Shown here: positions 8,544 through 17,494 of the stretch, piece by piece
How positions within the stretch are numbered: position 1 is the stretch's first letter
Layout of the letters: each line of letters starts with the position of its first letter
Assembly: GCA_900768435.1 (NCBI GenBank)
Contig: CAAGCW010000024.1
Coordinates: 1 to 64,000, forward strand
Length of the DNA stretch: 64,000 bases
Source of the DNA: an uncultured Collinsella sp.
Lineage (GTDB): Bacteria; Actinomycetota; Coriobacteriia; Coriobacteriales; Coriobacteriaceae
Direction of reading: 5' to 3'
The notes under the pieces: model-generated
What the model was told of the DNA's origin: nothing
Database searches by the model: none
Seen by the model: only the letters and a program-made list of their open reading frames with translations
Program-made: the position numbers and the translations under genes

Positions 8544-9632
8544 CTACCTTTCCGTGCAGCTAATGCAGGGGTCGATGGTCAGGATAATCATGGGCACGTT
8601 GGCAATGAGCACGCCCTGCAGCGCATGCGTCAGACCCGCCAGATTTTGCGACGTCGGCGTGCGCACGCGAAAACGGTCCAAGTTCTTGGTGCCGTTGCCG
8701 CGCACATAGTAATACGCCTCGCCGCGCGGCTGCTCAATCACAACCTCGCCGCGCGCGCCGTCGGCCGGCGTGAGCTTGGTACGCCCACCGATACCGTCGT
8801 GCGGAATCTTGCCCACAAGCTCCTTGATGATGTCCATGGCCTGCGTAACCTCAGCACAACGCACCTGGCAGCGGGCATAGCAGTCGCCGTCGGTCGCCAC
8901 GATGGGCTCAAACGCAGCCAGATCCGCATAGGCACCGTCGCCGAACATGCGCACGTCGTAATCCACGCCCGAGGCGCGGCCGAACGGGCCGACCATCGAA
9001 AGCTCCAGTGCATCTTTCTTGCTGATCACGCCCACGCCATGCAGGCGCTCGCCGCAGCTGGCGTCGTCCAAAAACGTATGCACCAGGGCCTCGTAGTCGG
9101 GGCGCATGGCATCGAGCGTCTGGACAATGCCGGCCAGCTCGGAGTCCTCAATATCGTGCTTAAGGCCGCCAATCTCGTTGATCGACAGAATCACGCGACC
9201 GCCGCACGTGCTCTCGAAGATCTTGAGAATCTGCTCGCGCAGAGTCCACGAACGATAGAACAGCGCCTCGAAGCCAAAGGCATCGGCGAGCAGACCCAGC
9301 CACAGCAGGTGCGAGTGGATGCGCGAAAGCTCGTGCAAAATGGTGCGGATATACTGCACGCGGCCGGGCACCTCGATGTCGAGCATGCGCTCGCAGGCGC
9401 TGGCATAGCCGCAGCTGTGACCAACGGCGCAAATGCCGCAGATGCGCTCGGCGATGTAGCCAAACTGATGCATGTCGCGCTTTTCGGTGAGCTTCTCGAG
9501 TCCGCGGTGCACAAAGCCGATCTGCGGAATTGCCTCGATGACGCGGTCATCCTCGATCACCAGGTCCAGATGAAGCGGCTCGGGCAGCACCGGGTGCTGC
9601 GGGCCAAACGGAATAACGGAGCGATGTGCCAT
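8544..9632 (-). CDS. echE: Ech hydrogenase large (NiFe) subunit (EchE)
   Basis: A 362-residue catalytic subunit of a group 4 [NiFe] hydrogenase, which reduces protons (or oxidises H2) at the Ni-Fe centre. Both nickel-binding motifs are present: RICGIC-x3-H near residue 63 and DPCISCTER at the extreme C-terminus, giving four ligands Cys65, 68, 356 and 359. The chain stops three residues after the last Cys, so there is no C-terminal peptide for a maturation protease to remove, unlike HycE. Length matches EchE (about 360) and not HycE, whose NuoC-like domain is fused; here that domain is the separate upstream gene. No hyp maturation genes occur in the window. Confidence 0.92.
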   Translation of the reverse strand: MAHRSVIPFGPQHPVLPEPLHLDLVIEDDRVIEAIPQIGFVHRGLEKLTEKRDMHQFGYIAERICGICAVGHSCGYASACERMLDIEVPGRVQYIRTILHELSRIHSHLLWLGLLADAFGFEALFYRSWTLREQILKIFESTCGGRVILSINEIGGLKHDIEDSELAGIVQTLDAMRPDYEALVHTFLDDASCGERLHGVGVISKKDALELSMVGPFGRASGVDYDVRMFGDGAYADLAAFEPIVATDGDCYARCQVRCAEVTQAMDIIKELVGKIPHDGIGGRTKLTPADGARGEVVIEQPRGEAYYYVRGNGTKNLDRFRVRTPTSQNLAGLTHALQGVLIANVPMIILTIDPCISCTER

Positions 9633-9637
9633 GGACC

Positions 9638-10354
9638 TTACGCCTCCTTTTTCTGCTTGTCGCGGGCGGCCTTGGCGGCAAGCGCCGCGCGGACCTTGGC
9701 CGCTTTCTCGGGATCCATGGCGGCGAGCTTTGCCTCCATCTCGGCGGCTTTAAGTGCGGCCTTGGCCGCGGCCTCGTCATGCTGAGTATCGGAGCCGGCA
9801 GCCGCAGCGGGCTGAGCAGCGGCGCCCGCGGCATCGCCGGCGCCCGCAACGCCCTCCCCCGCAACAGCCGCAGCCGCGGCGGCCTTCTCGGCCGCGGCCT
9901 TGCGCGCCTTAGCCTCGGCAGCCGCGCGGACCTTCATGGCCTTCTCGCGCGCGGCCTTCACCTCGGGCGTGATAACGCTCATGGGCTCGGCAGTCGAGAC
10001 CTGGTAGAAAAAGCCCTTAAAGTCGATCTGCATGTCGGTGATGGCAAGCCCAAACAGATCGTGCGCTTCATTTTCAAACGGGAATACCGCGGGGTAATAC
10101 GAGCTGATGGACGGAATCTCCTGGTACTGGTCGATGCCCTCGACTACCAGGCTCTCAATCGCATAGCTGCCGTCCTGCGCAATATGCTCCTGAGCAGCAT
10201 GAACGTTGATAAACGTATAGACCAAGCGATACGTGCCGTCGTCGACGTTGCGCTCGGCGTGCATTTGCACAAAGCGCGCGCCGACGCCCTTGAGCGCCTG
10301 GACATGCGGCAGGAGCTCGTCGATCCCAACGGTGGTATAGATAGCCTTTTGCAT
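9638..10354 (-). CDS. echD: Ech hydrogenase NuoC-like subunit (EchD) with Ala-rich tail
   Basis: Residues 1-125 are a respiratory-chain 30-kDa (NuoC/EchD-like) domain; the stretch NEAHDLFGLAITDM corresponds to the family's conserved region. It structurally joins the large and small hydrogenase subunits. From about residue 128 to 238 the chain becomes a low-complexity Ala/Lys/Glu tail, predicted helical and charged, roughly doubling the usual length. Its start overlaps the echC stop by one base (TAATG), indicating translational coupling. The tail's function is unknown; it may be a linker, a membrane-proximal coil or a partner-binding extension. Confidence 0.85.
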   Translation of the reverse strand: MQKAIYTTVGIDELLPHVQALKGVGARFVQMHAERNVDDGTYRLVYTFINVHAAQEHIAQDGSYAIESLVVEGIDQYQEIPSISSYYPAVFPFENEAHDLFGLAITDMQIDFKGFFYQVSTAEPMSVITPEVKAAREKAMKVRAAAEAKARKAAAEKAAAAAAVAGEGVAGAGDAAGAAAQPAAAAGSDTQHDEAAAKAALKAAEMEAKLAAMDPEKAAKVRAALAAKAARDKQKKEA

Positions 10355-10947
10355 TACTCGGCCTCCTTTGCAGCGACGGACGCGGCGGGCGTCCCAGCAG
10401 GTGCGTCGCCAGCGGCGGGCGCGTCGCCGGCCTCAGCCGCGGCCACAAACCCGTCCTCGCCCAGCTCAACGCCACCGTCCCAGGTGGCGGCGCCGCCCAC
10501 GGTGAGCGGATCGCCGCCGGCGCGCATCACGGCCTCCTTCTGGTCCAGGATGCCGCACGCCTCCACGATGGCATCGATCACCGTCTCGGGGCGAATGGCG
10601 CACCCGGGCGCGTACACGTCCACGGGAATCGCGCGGTCCACGCCGCCAATCACGTTGTAGGCATCGCGGAACACGCCGCCCGAGCACGCGCAGATGCCGC
10701 ACGCCACCACGCACTTGGGCTCGAGCATCTGGTTGTAAATCTGGCGCACGACGGGCAGGTTCTGGGCATTGACCGACCCCGTCACCAAAAAGATATCCGC
10801 ATGCTTGGGGTTACCGGTGTTAACCACGCCAAAGCGCTCCGCATCGAACAGTGGCGTGAGCGAGGCCAGCACCTCGATATCGCATCCGTTGCAGCTCGAG
10901 CCGTCGTAATGAATGACCCACGGCGAGCGCGACATTTTATGATCCAT
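10354..10947 (-). CDS. echC: Ech hydrogenase small subunit (EchC, NuoB-like)
   Basis: A 197-residue electron-transfer subunit carrying the proximal [4Fe-4S] cluster next to the NiFe site. The four-cysteine pattern of NuoB/HycG/EchC is intact: SSCNGCDIE near residues 18-25, ACGICACSGG in the middle and PGCAIRPE further on. The last 35 or so residues are Ala/Gly-rich and poorly conserved. It lies between the fused membrane subunit and echD, with 12 bases to the former and a one-base overlap to the latter. Confidence 0.9.
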   Translation of the reverse strand: MDHKMSRSPWVIHYDGSSCNGCDIEVLASLTPLFDAERFGVVNTGNPKHADIFLVTGSVNAQNLPVVRQIYNQMLEPKCVVACGICACSGGVFRDAYNVIGGVDRAIPVDVYAPGCAIRPETVIDAIVEACGILDQKEAVMRAGGDPLTVGGAATWDGGVELGEDGFVAAAEAGDAPAAGDAPAGTPAASVAAKEAE

Positions 10948-10959
10948 GGATGCCGCCTC

Positions 10960-13842
10960 CTAAATAAACACGTCGACGAGAATGGGCATAAGGTTGAGCA
11001 GGCCAAACACCAGCGCCACGCCCCAGCCGAGCTTAAAGCAGCTGCGCCAGGTGCTGCGGGCAAAGGTGTTGTCGATCAGGACCTCGACAAAGTACGTCGC
11101 GGCCATGACGACCAGGGCGACCAGCCAGCTCACGGGGTTGTCCCAGACAAAGAACATGCCCACCCACATCAAGAACAGCACGGTCTCGCACCAGTGCATG
11201 AGGGTCATCTTGGCCAGCGTGCCGCCGCTCATCTCGGTGGCGACGCCCTGGACGATCTCCTGATGCGCGTGGTGCGAGTACGAAAGATCGAACGGCGACT
11301 TGCGCAGCTTGATGGTAAGCACCGCAAGCAGCGCCAGGAAAATGGGCGCGCTGTACACGATGATGGGGGCCGACTGCCCCGTCACGGCAATGGAATCGAA
11401 GCTGTCGGTGGCAAGGTACAGGCCCACACTCATCAGCAAAACGGCGGGCTCGTAACTCATGACCTGTAGCAGCTCGCGGTCGGCGCCGACCTGGGCAAAC
11501 GGGCTTTGCGTCGAGGCGGACGCCAGCACCACAAAGATCGCAGCGAGGGTAACCATAAAGGCGCACAGCAGCGTGTTGGAACCCGACACAAAGATGCCGC
11601 CGCCCACCACGGTAAAGATGAGCGCGCACGCCATATAGGTATCGTCCATGGTGTTTACGCTGGCGGGGGCCTTGCGCAGCAGCTTGGCAACGTCGTAGAA
11701 CGGCTGCAGCAGGCGCGGGCCCACGCGGCCCTGCATGCGGGCGGACAGCTTGCGGTCGATGCCGTCGATCAGGCCACCAACCAAAGGCGCCAGCAAGGCA
11801 AACGCCACGGTACCAATAAAGATGCCCACGACACCCGAACCTTCAAAATACTTGCCGCGCAACACCGAGGGCGCGCTCATGGCAAGCCGCTCGGGCCCAA
11901 TCCACGCGCAACACAGCAGCGCAAACAAGATAATGCTGCAGCACACGACGCTACCCGCGGGGCCAATACGCTTCTCGCCAAGGGCGTCCTCCGAGTACCA
12001 ATTGCGCTTTTCGGCCTTCACCTCGTGTCCCATCGAGCCGCGGAAATGGCGGTAATTGTCGGTTCCCACGCCCGAAAGATATACGTTTACGTGCGGTTTG
12101 TTGCTCACGCGGAATGAAGTCAGCAGCACCACGGCGATAAACGCCACGATAACCACCATCAGATACATGGAGTCCTTGCCAATAACGTACGGCACGCGGC
12201 CAAACACCATGGCCAAGTAAGGCGACACCAGGCCGCTCGAGATGAGCGGGAACGCCACGCAGCAAAGAATCAGCAGCGCGGCGATGGTGTTGAGGGCCAT
12301 CCATTCGGTCTTATGGACATTGACCTCAACGTTTTGAGCCGTGGGGTCGACGCCCGAAAGCTTGGCAAGCCATTTACCCCAGAAGAAGAACGTCGCGGCC
12401 GAGCCAAAGGCAAGCACCATGATCATGAGCACGTTGCCGGTCTGCGCAAACGCCACCAGGGCGCCCCACTTGGACACGAGCATGCCAAACGGCGCCACGA
12501 ACATGCCCATGATGCCCAGCATCATCAGGCGCGTCAGGTGCGGCATGCGGCTGAACATACCGTCCATGTCCTCGATATTGCGGCTGCCGATATGATGCTC
12601 GGCCGTGCCCACGCACAGGAACAGCAGCGACTTGGCCACCGTATGGAACAGGATCAGGAAGATCGCGGCCCACACGGCCTCGGGCGCGCCGACGCCTAGG
12701 CAGGCGCTGATAAGGCCCAAGTTGGAAATGGTGGAGAACGCGAGCACGCGTTTGGCGTTGCTCTGCGAGATGGCCATGAGGGCAGCGAGCAAAAACGTGA
12801 TGGCACCCACACTCGTGACCATAAAGCCAGTCACGGGATAGATGGCATAGAGCGGGCTCAGCTTGACCATCAGGAACACGCCGGCTTTGACCATGGTTGA
12901 CGAGTGCAGCAGGGCGCTCGTGGGCGTGGGGGCAACCATGGCACCCAACAGCCAAGTGTGGAACGGCATCTGTGCGGCCTTGGTGAGTGCGGCGAGCGAC
13001 AACAGGATGACCGGCATCACCAGCAGCGCGGACTGCGCGGTTCCGGTGCCGGAAAGCTCGATCATGCCCGAGATGGTCAGCGGCATGCCGTTAACGTGCA
13101 GGTACATGAGTCCGGCCAAAAACGCGATGCCGCCCAGCATGTTGAGGATGATTTGGGTAAAGGCGTTCTTGATGGCTTCGGGCGTACGCGTGTAGCCAAT
13201 CATAAGGAACGAACACACGGTGGTGATTTCCCAGCCGCAGAACAGCCACTCAAGGTTGTCGCTCGTCACGATGACGAACATGGCCGAGAGGAACAGGAAC
13301 ATGAGCGCCAGGAACTGCGGGCGACGGTCGGGCGCGGTCTGCCCGCGCAGCGCGGCCTCGTGCTCGTCATGGGCCTGGAAGTCCTTCATGTAGCCCAGGG
13401 CATACACGCAGATTAGACTGCCGACGATGCCGACGGCGAGGACCATGATCACGCTCATGTAGTCTAGGTAGAGCGGCGTGGCGGTGACAACCTCGGCCGC
13501 GGGCAGCGTCATGGCTGCGAAGGCAACCGAACCCACCAGCTGCACCACGCCGAGCACACCGGTAAGCGCGTTCCTATATTTGAACGCGTTGTACAGGATG
13601 ACGGCGCACAGAATTACGTCGATGACGGAGCTGATGATCGAGAGCACATGCGAGGTGCCGGGGGCGACCTCAAAGCTCTGCGGGCCCGCGCCAAAAAACA
13701 TGACGGCGACTACGACTGTCACCGCCATAATGATGCCGGAGCCTACGAGCCCTACCGCATCGCGGGCGCGGTCACCGCGCGCGAGCAGCATGCCCAGCGC
13801 CGGTACCAGCGGAAACAGGGTAAGGAAATACAGTAGCGTCAT
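10960..13842 (-). CDS. echA: Fused Ech membrane subunits: EchA (NuoL-like) plus EchB (NuoH-like)
   Basis: A 960-residue integral membrane protein. Residues about 1-640 are a NuoL/Mrp-type ion-translocating subunit; the family's EWLFCGWEI and TKAAQMPFHTWLLGAM-type segments with conserved Glu, Lys and His are present. Residues about 660-960 are a NuoH/EchB-type subunit with DRKLSARMQGRVGPRLLQP near residue 690. Canonical Ech has these as two genes of about 640 and 290 residues in the order A, B, so this is a seamless head-to-tail fusion. It begins the operon, and an SD-like 'ggggag' precedes the ATG. The predicted role is coupling electron flow to H+ or Na+ export. A sequencing error removing a stop cannot be excluded, but the junction region reads as ordinary coding sequence. 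Confidence 0.88.
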   Translation of the reverse strand: MTLLYFLTLFPLVPALGMLLARGDRARDAVGLVGSGIIMAVTVVVAVMFFGAGPQSFEVAPGTSHVLSIISSVIDVILCAVILYNAFKYRNALTGVLGVVQLVGSVAFAAMTLPAAEVVTATPLYLDYMSVIMVLAVGIVGSLICVYALGYMKDFQAHDEHEAALRGQTAPDRRPQFLALMFLFLSAMFVIVTSDNLEWLFCGWEITTVCSFLMIGYTRTPEAIKNAFTQIILNMLGGIAFLAGLMYLHVNGMPLTISGMIELSGTGTAQSALLVMPVILLSLAALTKAAQMPFHTWLLGAMVAPTPTSALLHSSTMVKAGVFLMVKLSPLYAIYPVTGFMVTSVGAITFLLAALMAISQSNAKRVLAFSTISNLGLISACLGVGAPEAVWAAIFLILFHTVAKSLLFLCVGTAEHHIGSRNIEDMDGMFSRMPHLTRLMMLGIMGMFVAPFGMLVSKWGALVAFAQTGNVLMIMVLAFGSAATFFFWGKWLAKLSGVDPTAQNVEVNVHKTEWMALNTIAALLILCCVAFPLISSGLVSPYLAMVFGRVPYVIGKDSMYLMVVIVAFIAVVLLTSFRVSNKPHVNVYLSGVGTDNYRHFRGSMGHEVKAEKRNWYSEDALGEKRIGPAGSVVCCSIILFALLCCAWIGPERLAMSAPSVLRGKYFEGSGVVGIFIGTVAFALLAPLVGGLIDGIDRKLSARMQGRVGPRLLQPFYDVAKLLRKAPASVNTMDDTYMACALIFTVVGGGIFVSGSNTLLCAFMVTLAAIFVVLASASTQSPFAQVGADRELLQVMSYEPAVLLMSVGLYLATDSFDSIAVTGQSAPIIVYSAPIFLALLAVLTIKLRKSPFDLSYSHHAHQEIVQGVATEMSGGTLAKMTLMHWCETVLFLMWVGMFFVWDNPVSWLVALVVMAATYFVEVLIDNTFARSTWRSCFKLGWGVALVFGLLNLMPILVDVFI

Positions 13843-14098
13843 ACCATCACTCCCCCATGCAAAAACGCTGCAATTGTTTAACGTTATAGCTCAGTTGAGG
13901 AGTAGCGGCGGCGGGTTTTCGGTCAACTGGGGAGTTTTAGGCGTACGGGGTAAGGAGTCTGTCCGCTTTGGAGCAGAGAGGCGACGCTCCCCCTATCGCG
14001 ACGGCGGGCGCACGGGCCACTGCGCGCGGTTTATTAACCACTTTGGAGGATGTTCCAGTAGGCTCACGACGGTCCAAAAAGTTGACGCGGCAAGAAAA
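13843..14098. promoter_or_regulatory. Upstream region of the Ech operon
   Basis: The region separates the hydrogenase operon from the HTH gene downstream of it on the other side. On the minus strand a -10-like TATAAC lies at 13883-13888, about 40 bases before the echA start, without a convincing -35. No gene is seen. Confidence 0.3.
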
Positions 14099-14117
14099 AT
14101 GCGCCCCTGTGGGCGCA
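14095..14117 (-). terminator. Rho-independent terminator of the HTH gene
   Basis: A 7-bp stem (14100-14106 with 14111-14117) is followed on the minus strand by TTTTTC. It begins 13 bases after the stop codon of the gene at 14130-14534. Confidence 0.65.
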
Positions 14118-14129
14118 CCATCCCGTTCG

Positions 14130-14534
14130 CTATTCCGCCTTTTTAACGCGCGGCTTGCGACCGCGCGGCTTATCGACCAGCGCGGACTCACCGCTCTCGC
14201 GATACTGGCGGCACCAAGCCTTGACCGAAGACTCGCTGGGAATCTTGTGCTTGATCATGGCCTCGCGAACCGTTAAGCCGTTTTCCAAGCGGTCCTTGAC
14301 CACGGCGAGCTTAACTTCGTACGAATAGGTGTGATGATGCGAACCGGCGTTGAGAACGGCGTCGGCACCGCCCACGGCATACGCGCGGGCCCACTGACGA
14401 GCCGTGGCCTGGGGAATGCCAAGCTCCGCGGCGAGGGCGCGATGACCGACCCCCTCTTGGAGGATCTCGACGGCGCGCTGCCTAACCTCGGGCGCATGCG
14501 TGCGAGTCCTAGTTGCTTCCGACATACCTGCCAC
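14130..14534 (-). CDS. Orphan IS-type helix-turn-helix protein
   Basis: A 134-residue basic protein with two HTH segments, about 12-58 (ending ATARQWARAY) and 70-118 (SVKAWCRQYRESG), resembling the OrfA/InsC subunit of IS3-type transposases. No OrfB with a DDE catalytic domain follows, and no IS ends are evident, so it is either a relic or a domesticated DNA-binding protein. The C-terminal KPRGRKPRVKKAE is a basic, AT-hook-like tail. The first start is GTG at 14534; an in-frame ATG at 14525 is also possible. It has its own terminator and an AT-rich upstream region. Confidence 0.7.
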   Translation of the reverse strand: MAGMSEATRTRTHAPEVRQRAVEILQEGVGHRALAAELGIPQATARQWARAYAVGGADAVLNAGSHHHTYSYEVKLAVVKDRLENGLTVREAMIKHKIPSESSVKAWCRQYRESGESALVDKPRGRKPRVKKAE

Positions 14535-14870
14535 TTCTTAGCCTTAACCGTTAATCTGCTTTCTTACGTGCAAGTTAGATAGTAGCATTTTACTGTTTGC
14601 TCAAAGCAGTTAATTAAAATAGACGCGGTGTTATCTGGGCATTTGGCACCAATTTACGACATTTCTTTATCGATTATTTACGCTGGTAGCTGACTCGCAG
14701 CTAATCGTCATTCGCTTGTCAACAAAATTGGCATCTCTTTATGTCTTTTGGCATAGAGGATATATTTATTAACCCCTCCCTCAATAATTTTGAGTAATCG
14801 GCAAGGCAGTAGACGTCCTTACTCCTCATGATTACCGCGCATTGCCATCCACCGGAGCAAAACAAAAAGG
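14535..14870. other. AT-rich intergenic island
   Basis: About 340 bases are clearly more AT-rich than the neighbouring genes (runs such as 'ttaattaaaat' and 'gatatatttatt'). No convincing gene or RNA is seen. It probably carries the promoter of the HTH gene. The base composition fits an inserted or horizontally acquired segment. Confidence 0.45.
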
Positions 14871-14899
14871 GCGGGGCCTGCTGCGCTTGCAGGCCCCGC
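14864..14899 (-). terminator. Rho-independent terminator of the flavin reductase gene
   Basis: A perfect 11-bp stem (14871-14881 with 14889-14899) and 7-nt loop are followed on the minus strand by 'cctttttgtttt'. It lies 75 bases past the stop codon of the reductase. Confidence 0.8.
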
Positions 14900-14974
14900 A
14901 CCGGTTGACACCCGACGGGACACAGCCGGGCGAGACGGATCCGTGCTACCGTCCCGCCTGGCCGCGATGTTCAA

Positions 14975-17005
14975 CTACAGCTCGTTGGCCGCGTGATACG
15001 CCGTGCGAATGGCGCTCGCAATGTCGGCGGTGCGCTCGCCCGAGCAGTCGCCCACGCAGGTCACGGGCACCGTCACGCCATCCAGGTCAAACGCGTTGGC
15101 CTTGGAGCCCACGGCCATCACCACGTAATCGCAGGCGATCTTCACCGGCTCCTCGGCGCCGTCCTCGGTGGTGCGGACAGCCTCCACGCCCTCGTCGGTA
15201 ATGGCGGTCAGGCGAGTCTTGACGTGCTGCTCCACGCCGTGCTCGGCAAAGTCACTCATAATCAGCGGCAGGATGGTCTCGGACTCGCCGGCGGCAATCT
15301 TGTCGAGCATCTCGACAATCGCCACCTCGCAGCCGTGCTGCAGCAGGTACTCGGCAGTCTCGGTGCCCACCAGGCCGCCGCCGATAACGGCGACGCGACC
15401 CGCAAGCTCCACCTTGCCGGCCAGCACGTCCCAGCTCGAGACGACCTTCTCCAAGTCGGCGCCCGGAACGGGGATGACCACGTCGTGCGCGCCCACGGCC
15501 ACGATCGCGGCGTCGGCAGCGTTGAGGTCCGCGGGGCTAGCGGTATGGTTGAGCTCGATCTTGACGCCCAGACCAGGCAGGATTTTCTCGTAGTACTCGA
15601 CCGAGCGCATGATCTCGTCCTTGCGCGGAGGCGCGGCTGCCAGCACAATCTGGCCGCCCACATGATCGCTTGCCTCGTAGACGGTCACGTCGTAGCCGCG
15701 CTTGGCCGCCACGCGTGCGGCCTCCAAGCCGGCAATACCGGCACCCACCACGGCAATCTTCTTGTCGCCCTCGCCCGGCTTAATGGCGATGGTCGCCTCG
15801 TCGCCGTTCTCGGCATTGAGCACGCACGAGATGTACTTGCGGTTTTGAATCGCGTCGACGCAACCCTTGTTGCAGTTGAGGCACTCGCGGATGGGCTCAC
15901 CCGTGGCGGCCTTCAGTGCAATGTCGGGGTCGCACATGAGCGAGCGGCCGTACGCGACGATATCGGCCGAGCCGTCTTCCAGGATCTTCTCGCCGGCCTC
16001 GACCGAGACAACGCGGCCGACGGTTGCCACCGGCACGGAGACCAGGGCCTTAACGCGCTCGGCCACGGGCAGTGTCCAGTTGTAGGGCATGGCGCCCATG
16101 GGCGGAATGGTGTCGCCCATGTTGCCGGTGTGGTTGGCCTGCGCGATCTGGATCATGTCGATGCCCGCGCCCTCGAGCAGCTTGGCGAACTCGCAGGCCT
16201 CGTCGGGCTGCAGGCCACCCTTGCCGCGCGGCGTGCCGTCGGGGTTCTCCATGATCACGGGCAGTTTGTACTCCACCATCAGCTGCGGCGCGGCCTCCTT
16301 AATGGCGGCGACGACCTCGAGCGCATAGCGAACGCGGTTCTCGAACGAGCCACCGTACTCGTCGGTACGCTTGTTGAGGATGGCCGAGCACAGCGAACCC
16401 ACCAAGCGGTCGCCGTGGACCTCGATGGCGTCAATGCCGGCCTGCTGCGCGCGAGCGGCCGAGGCGGCGATGGCCTCCTTGATCTGGGTGAGCTGCTCTA
16501 CGCTCGCCTCGTTCACAAAGTGCTGCATATCGTGGTGCAACTTGGCGTAGGCCTGCTTGCGGATCTCGTTGGACTCGGCCATCTTGGCGGCAAAGGTCTC
16601 CTCGTCGCCGGCGGCCTTGGCCTCCTGCGCGGCCTTGGCGGCGGCCATGGAACCCATGACCATGCGGCCGACGCCGGGCACGTCGTACTCGGGGTGGAAC
16701 AGCTGCAGCGCGACCTTGGCGCCGTGCTTGTGAACGGCGTCGGCCAGCGCCTTAAACGTGGGGATCTGGGCGTCGGTCGCCAACTTGGGCGTGGGGCTTG
16801 CGGTCATAACGGGAGCAACGTCGCCGATGACGATGTAGCTCACGCCGCCACGGGCCAGGCGCTCGTAAAAGGCCAGGCTACGCTCGCCGATGGAACCGTC
16901 GCGCTCCTCGTAGCCGGTGGTCAGCGGCGGGAACATAATGCGGTTCTTGAGCTCAAGGGGGCCAACCGTAATGGGCTGGAGCAGCTTGGATGCAGGTGCG
17001 GTCAT
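14975..17005 (-). CDS. Old yellow enzyme/4Fe-4S flavin reductase (FadH/enoate reductase type)
   Basis: A 676-residue multi-domain oxidoreductase. Residues 1-350 are an FMN-binding OYE barrel (DEYGGSFENR near the middle). A cluster motif C-x2-C-x3-C-x11-C follows at RECLNCNKGC. Then come an FAD Rossmann motif VVGAGIAGLEAA and an NAD(P) motif VIGGGLVGTETA. This architecture is that of 2,4-dienoyl-CoA reductase, enoate reductase and the bile-acid enzymes BaiCD/BaiH, which reduce activated C=C bonds in the cytoplasm. The substrate cannot be told from sequence. The ATG at 17003-17005 is chosen because 'gagagga' lies 6 bases before it, whereas the ATG at 17009-17011 abuts that sequence. It is monocistronic, with its own terminator. 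Confidence 0.85.
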   Translation of the reverse strand: MTAPASKLLQPITVGPLELKNRIMFPPLTTGYEERDGSIGERSLAFYERLARGGVSYIVIGDVAPVMTASPTPKLATDAQIPTFKALADAVHKHGAKVALQLFHPEYDVPGVGRMVMGSMAAAKAAQEAKAAGDEETFAAKMAESNEIRKQAYAKLHHDMQHFVNEASVEQLTQIKEAIAASAARAQQAGIDAIEVHGDRLVGSLCSAILNKRTDEYGGSFENRVRYALEVVAAIKEAAPQLMVEYKLPVIMENPDGTPRGKGGLQPDEACEFAKLLEGAGIDMIQIAQANHTGNMGDTIPPMGAMPYNWTLPVAERVKALVSVPVATVGRVVSVEAGEKILEDGSADIVAYGRSLMCDPDIALKAATGEPIRECLNCNKGCVDAIQNRKYISCVLNAENGDEATIAIKPGEGDKKIAVVGAGIAGLEAARVAAKRGYDVTVYEASDHVGGQIVLAAAPPRKDEIMRSVEYYEKILPGLGVKIELNHTASPADLNAADAAIVAVGAHDVVIPVPGADLEKVVSSWDVLAGKVELAGRVAVIGGGLVGTETAEYLLQHGCEVAIVEMLDKIAAGESETILPLIMSDFAEHGVEQHVKTRLTAITDEGVEAVRTTEDGAEEPVKIACDYVVMAVGSKANAFDLDGVTVPVTCVGDCSGERTADIASAIRTAYHAANEL

Positions 17006-17146
17006 GGACATTCCTCTCTTATAGGCGCGGCGGCGATGTTGCCGCGTAGTTGTCTAGAGGATATGACATGGAAGTGCAGCAGCACAACGGAAATCGGCGG
17101 ATAGCAGGTAGCGGCAGGTGGATGGGGCGGGGCGGCCCGTCGGTTT

Positions 17147-17445
17147 GTCTCGATCTGTAACAGTTACTCGGCAAAACCGAGTCTTACTGTTACAGATCGA
17201 GACATTCCTCTCAACCCGTCCCTAACAATCTAGGTCTGTAACATCTAGGCCCACTTTTGACCCCTACCTGTTACAGATTGAGACAAACCAAACCCGCCTG
17301 CCAGAAAATCTCAATCTGTAACAACAACTCGGCAAAATCCGTCCCTCGTGTTACAGATCTAGACAAACGGAGACCGTCCTGCCGAAACATCTCAACCTGT
17401 AACACCTAGCCGCCCAAATCGGGTCTAGATGTTACAGATCGAGAT
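17147..17445. repeat. Regular inverted-repeat array 1 (four units)
   Basis: Four units start at 17147, 17229, 17309 and 17390. Each is a 15-bp half-site near TCTCAATCTGTAACA, exactly 25 nt of variable sequence, then the half-site inverted. Between units there are 25-26 nt. So 15-bp sites of alternating orientation occur every 40-41 bp, with a tandem period of about 81 bp. The spacers are related but diverged. A second array with identical geometry lies at 40050-40265. No cas genes or open frame are associated. The array lies between the upstream side of the reductase gene and the 3' end of the tRNA gene. Confidence 0.9.
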
Positions 17446-17494
17446 TTTGCTTGAGAGGCCGAGAATTGGACCGAAAACACGGTCCCGGAATAAC

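Noticed and set aside
14130..14534. Complete insertion sequence
   Set aside because: No catalytic OrfB, no terminal inverted repeats and no target duplication could be found around the HTH gene.
14719..14901. 60-codon minus-strand frame upstream of the HTH gene
   Set aside because: It starts inside a clear terminator, has no Shine-Dalgarno and no family resemblance.
14993..17104. 703-codon frame opposite the flavin reductase
   Set aside because: The minus-strand gene has unmistakable cofactor motifs. The antisense product is low-complexity Leu/Gly/His-rich.
17147..17445. CRISPR array
   Set aside because: Sites alternate in orientation, spacers are related to each other, the repeat is only 15 bp and no cas gene is in the window.
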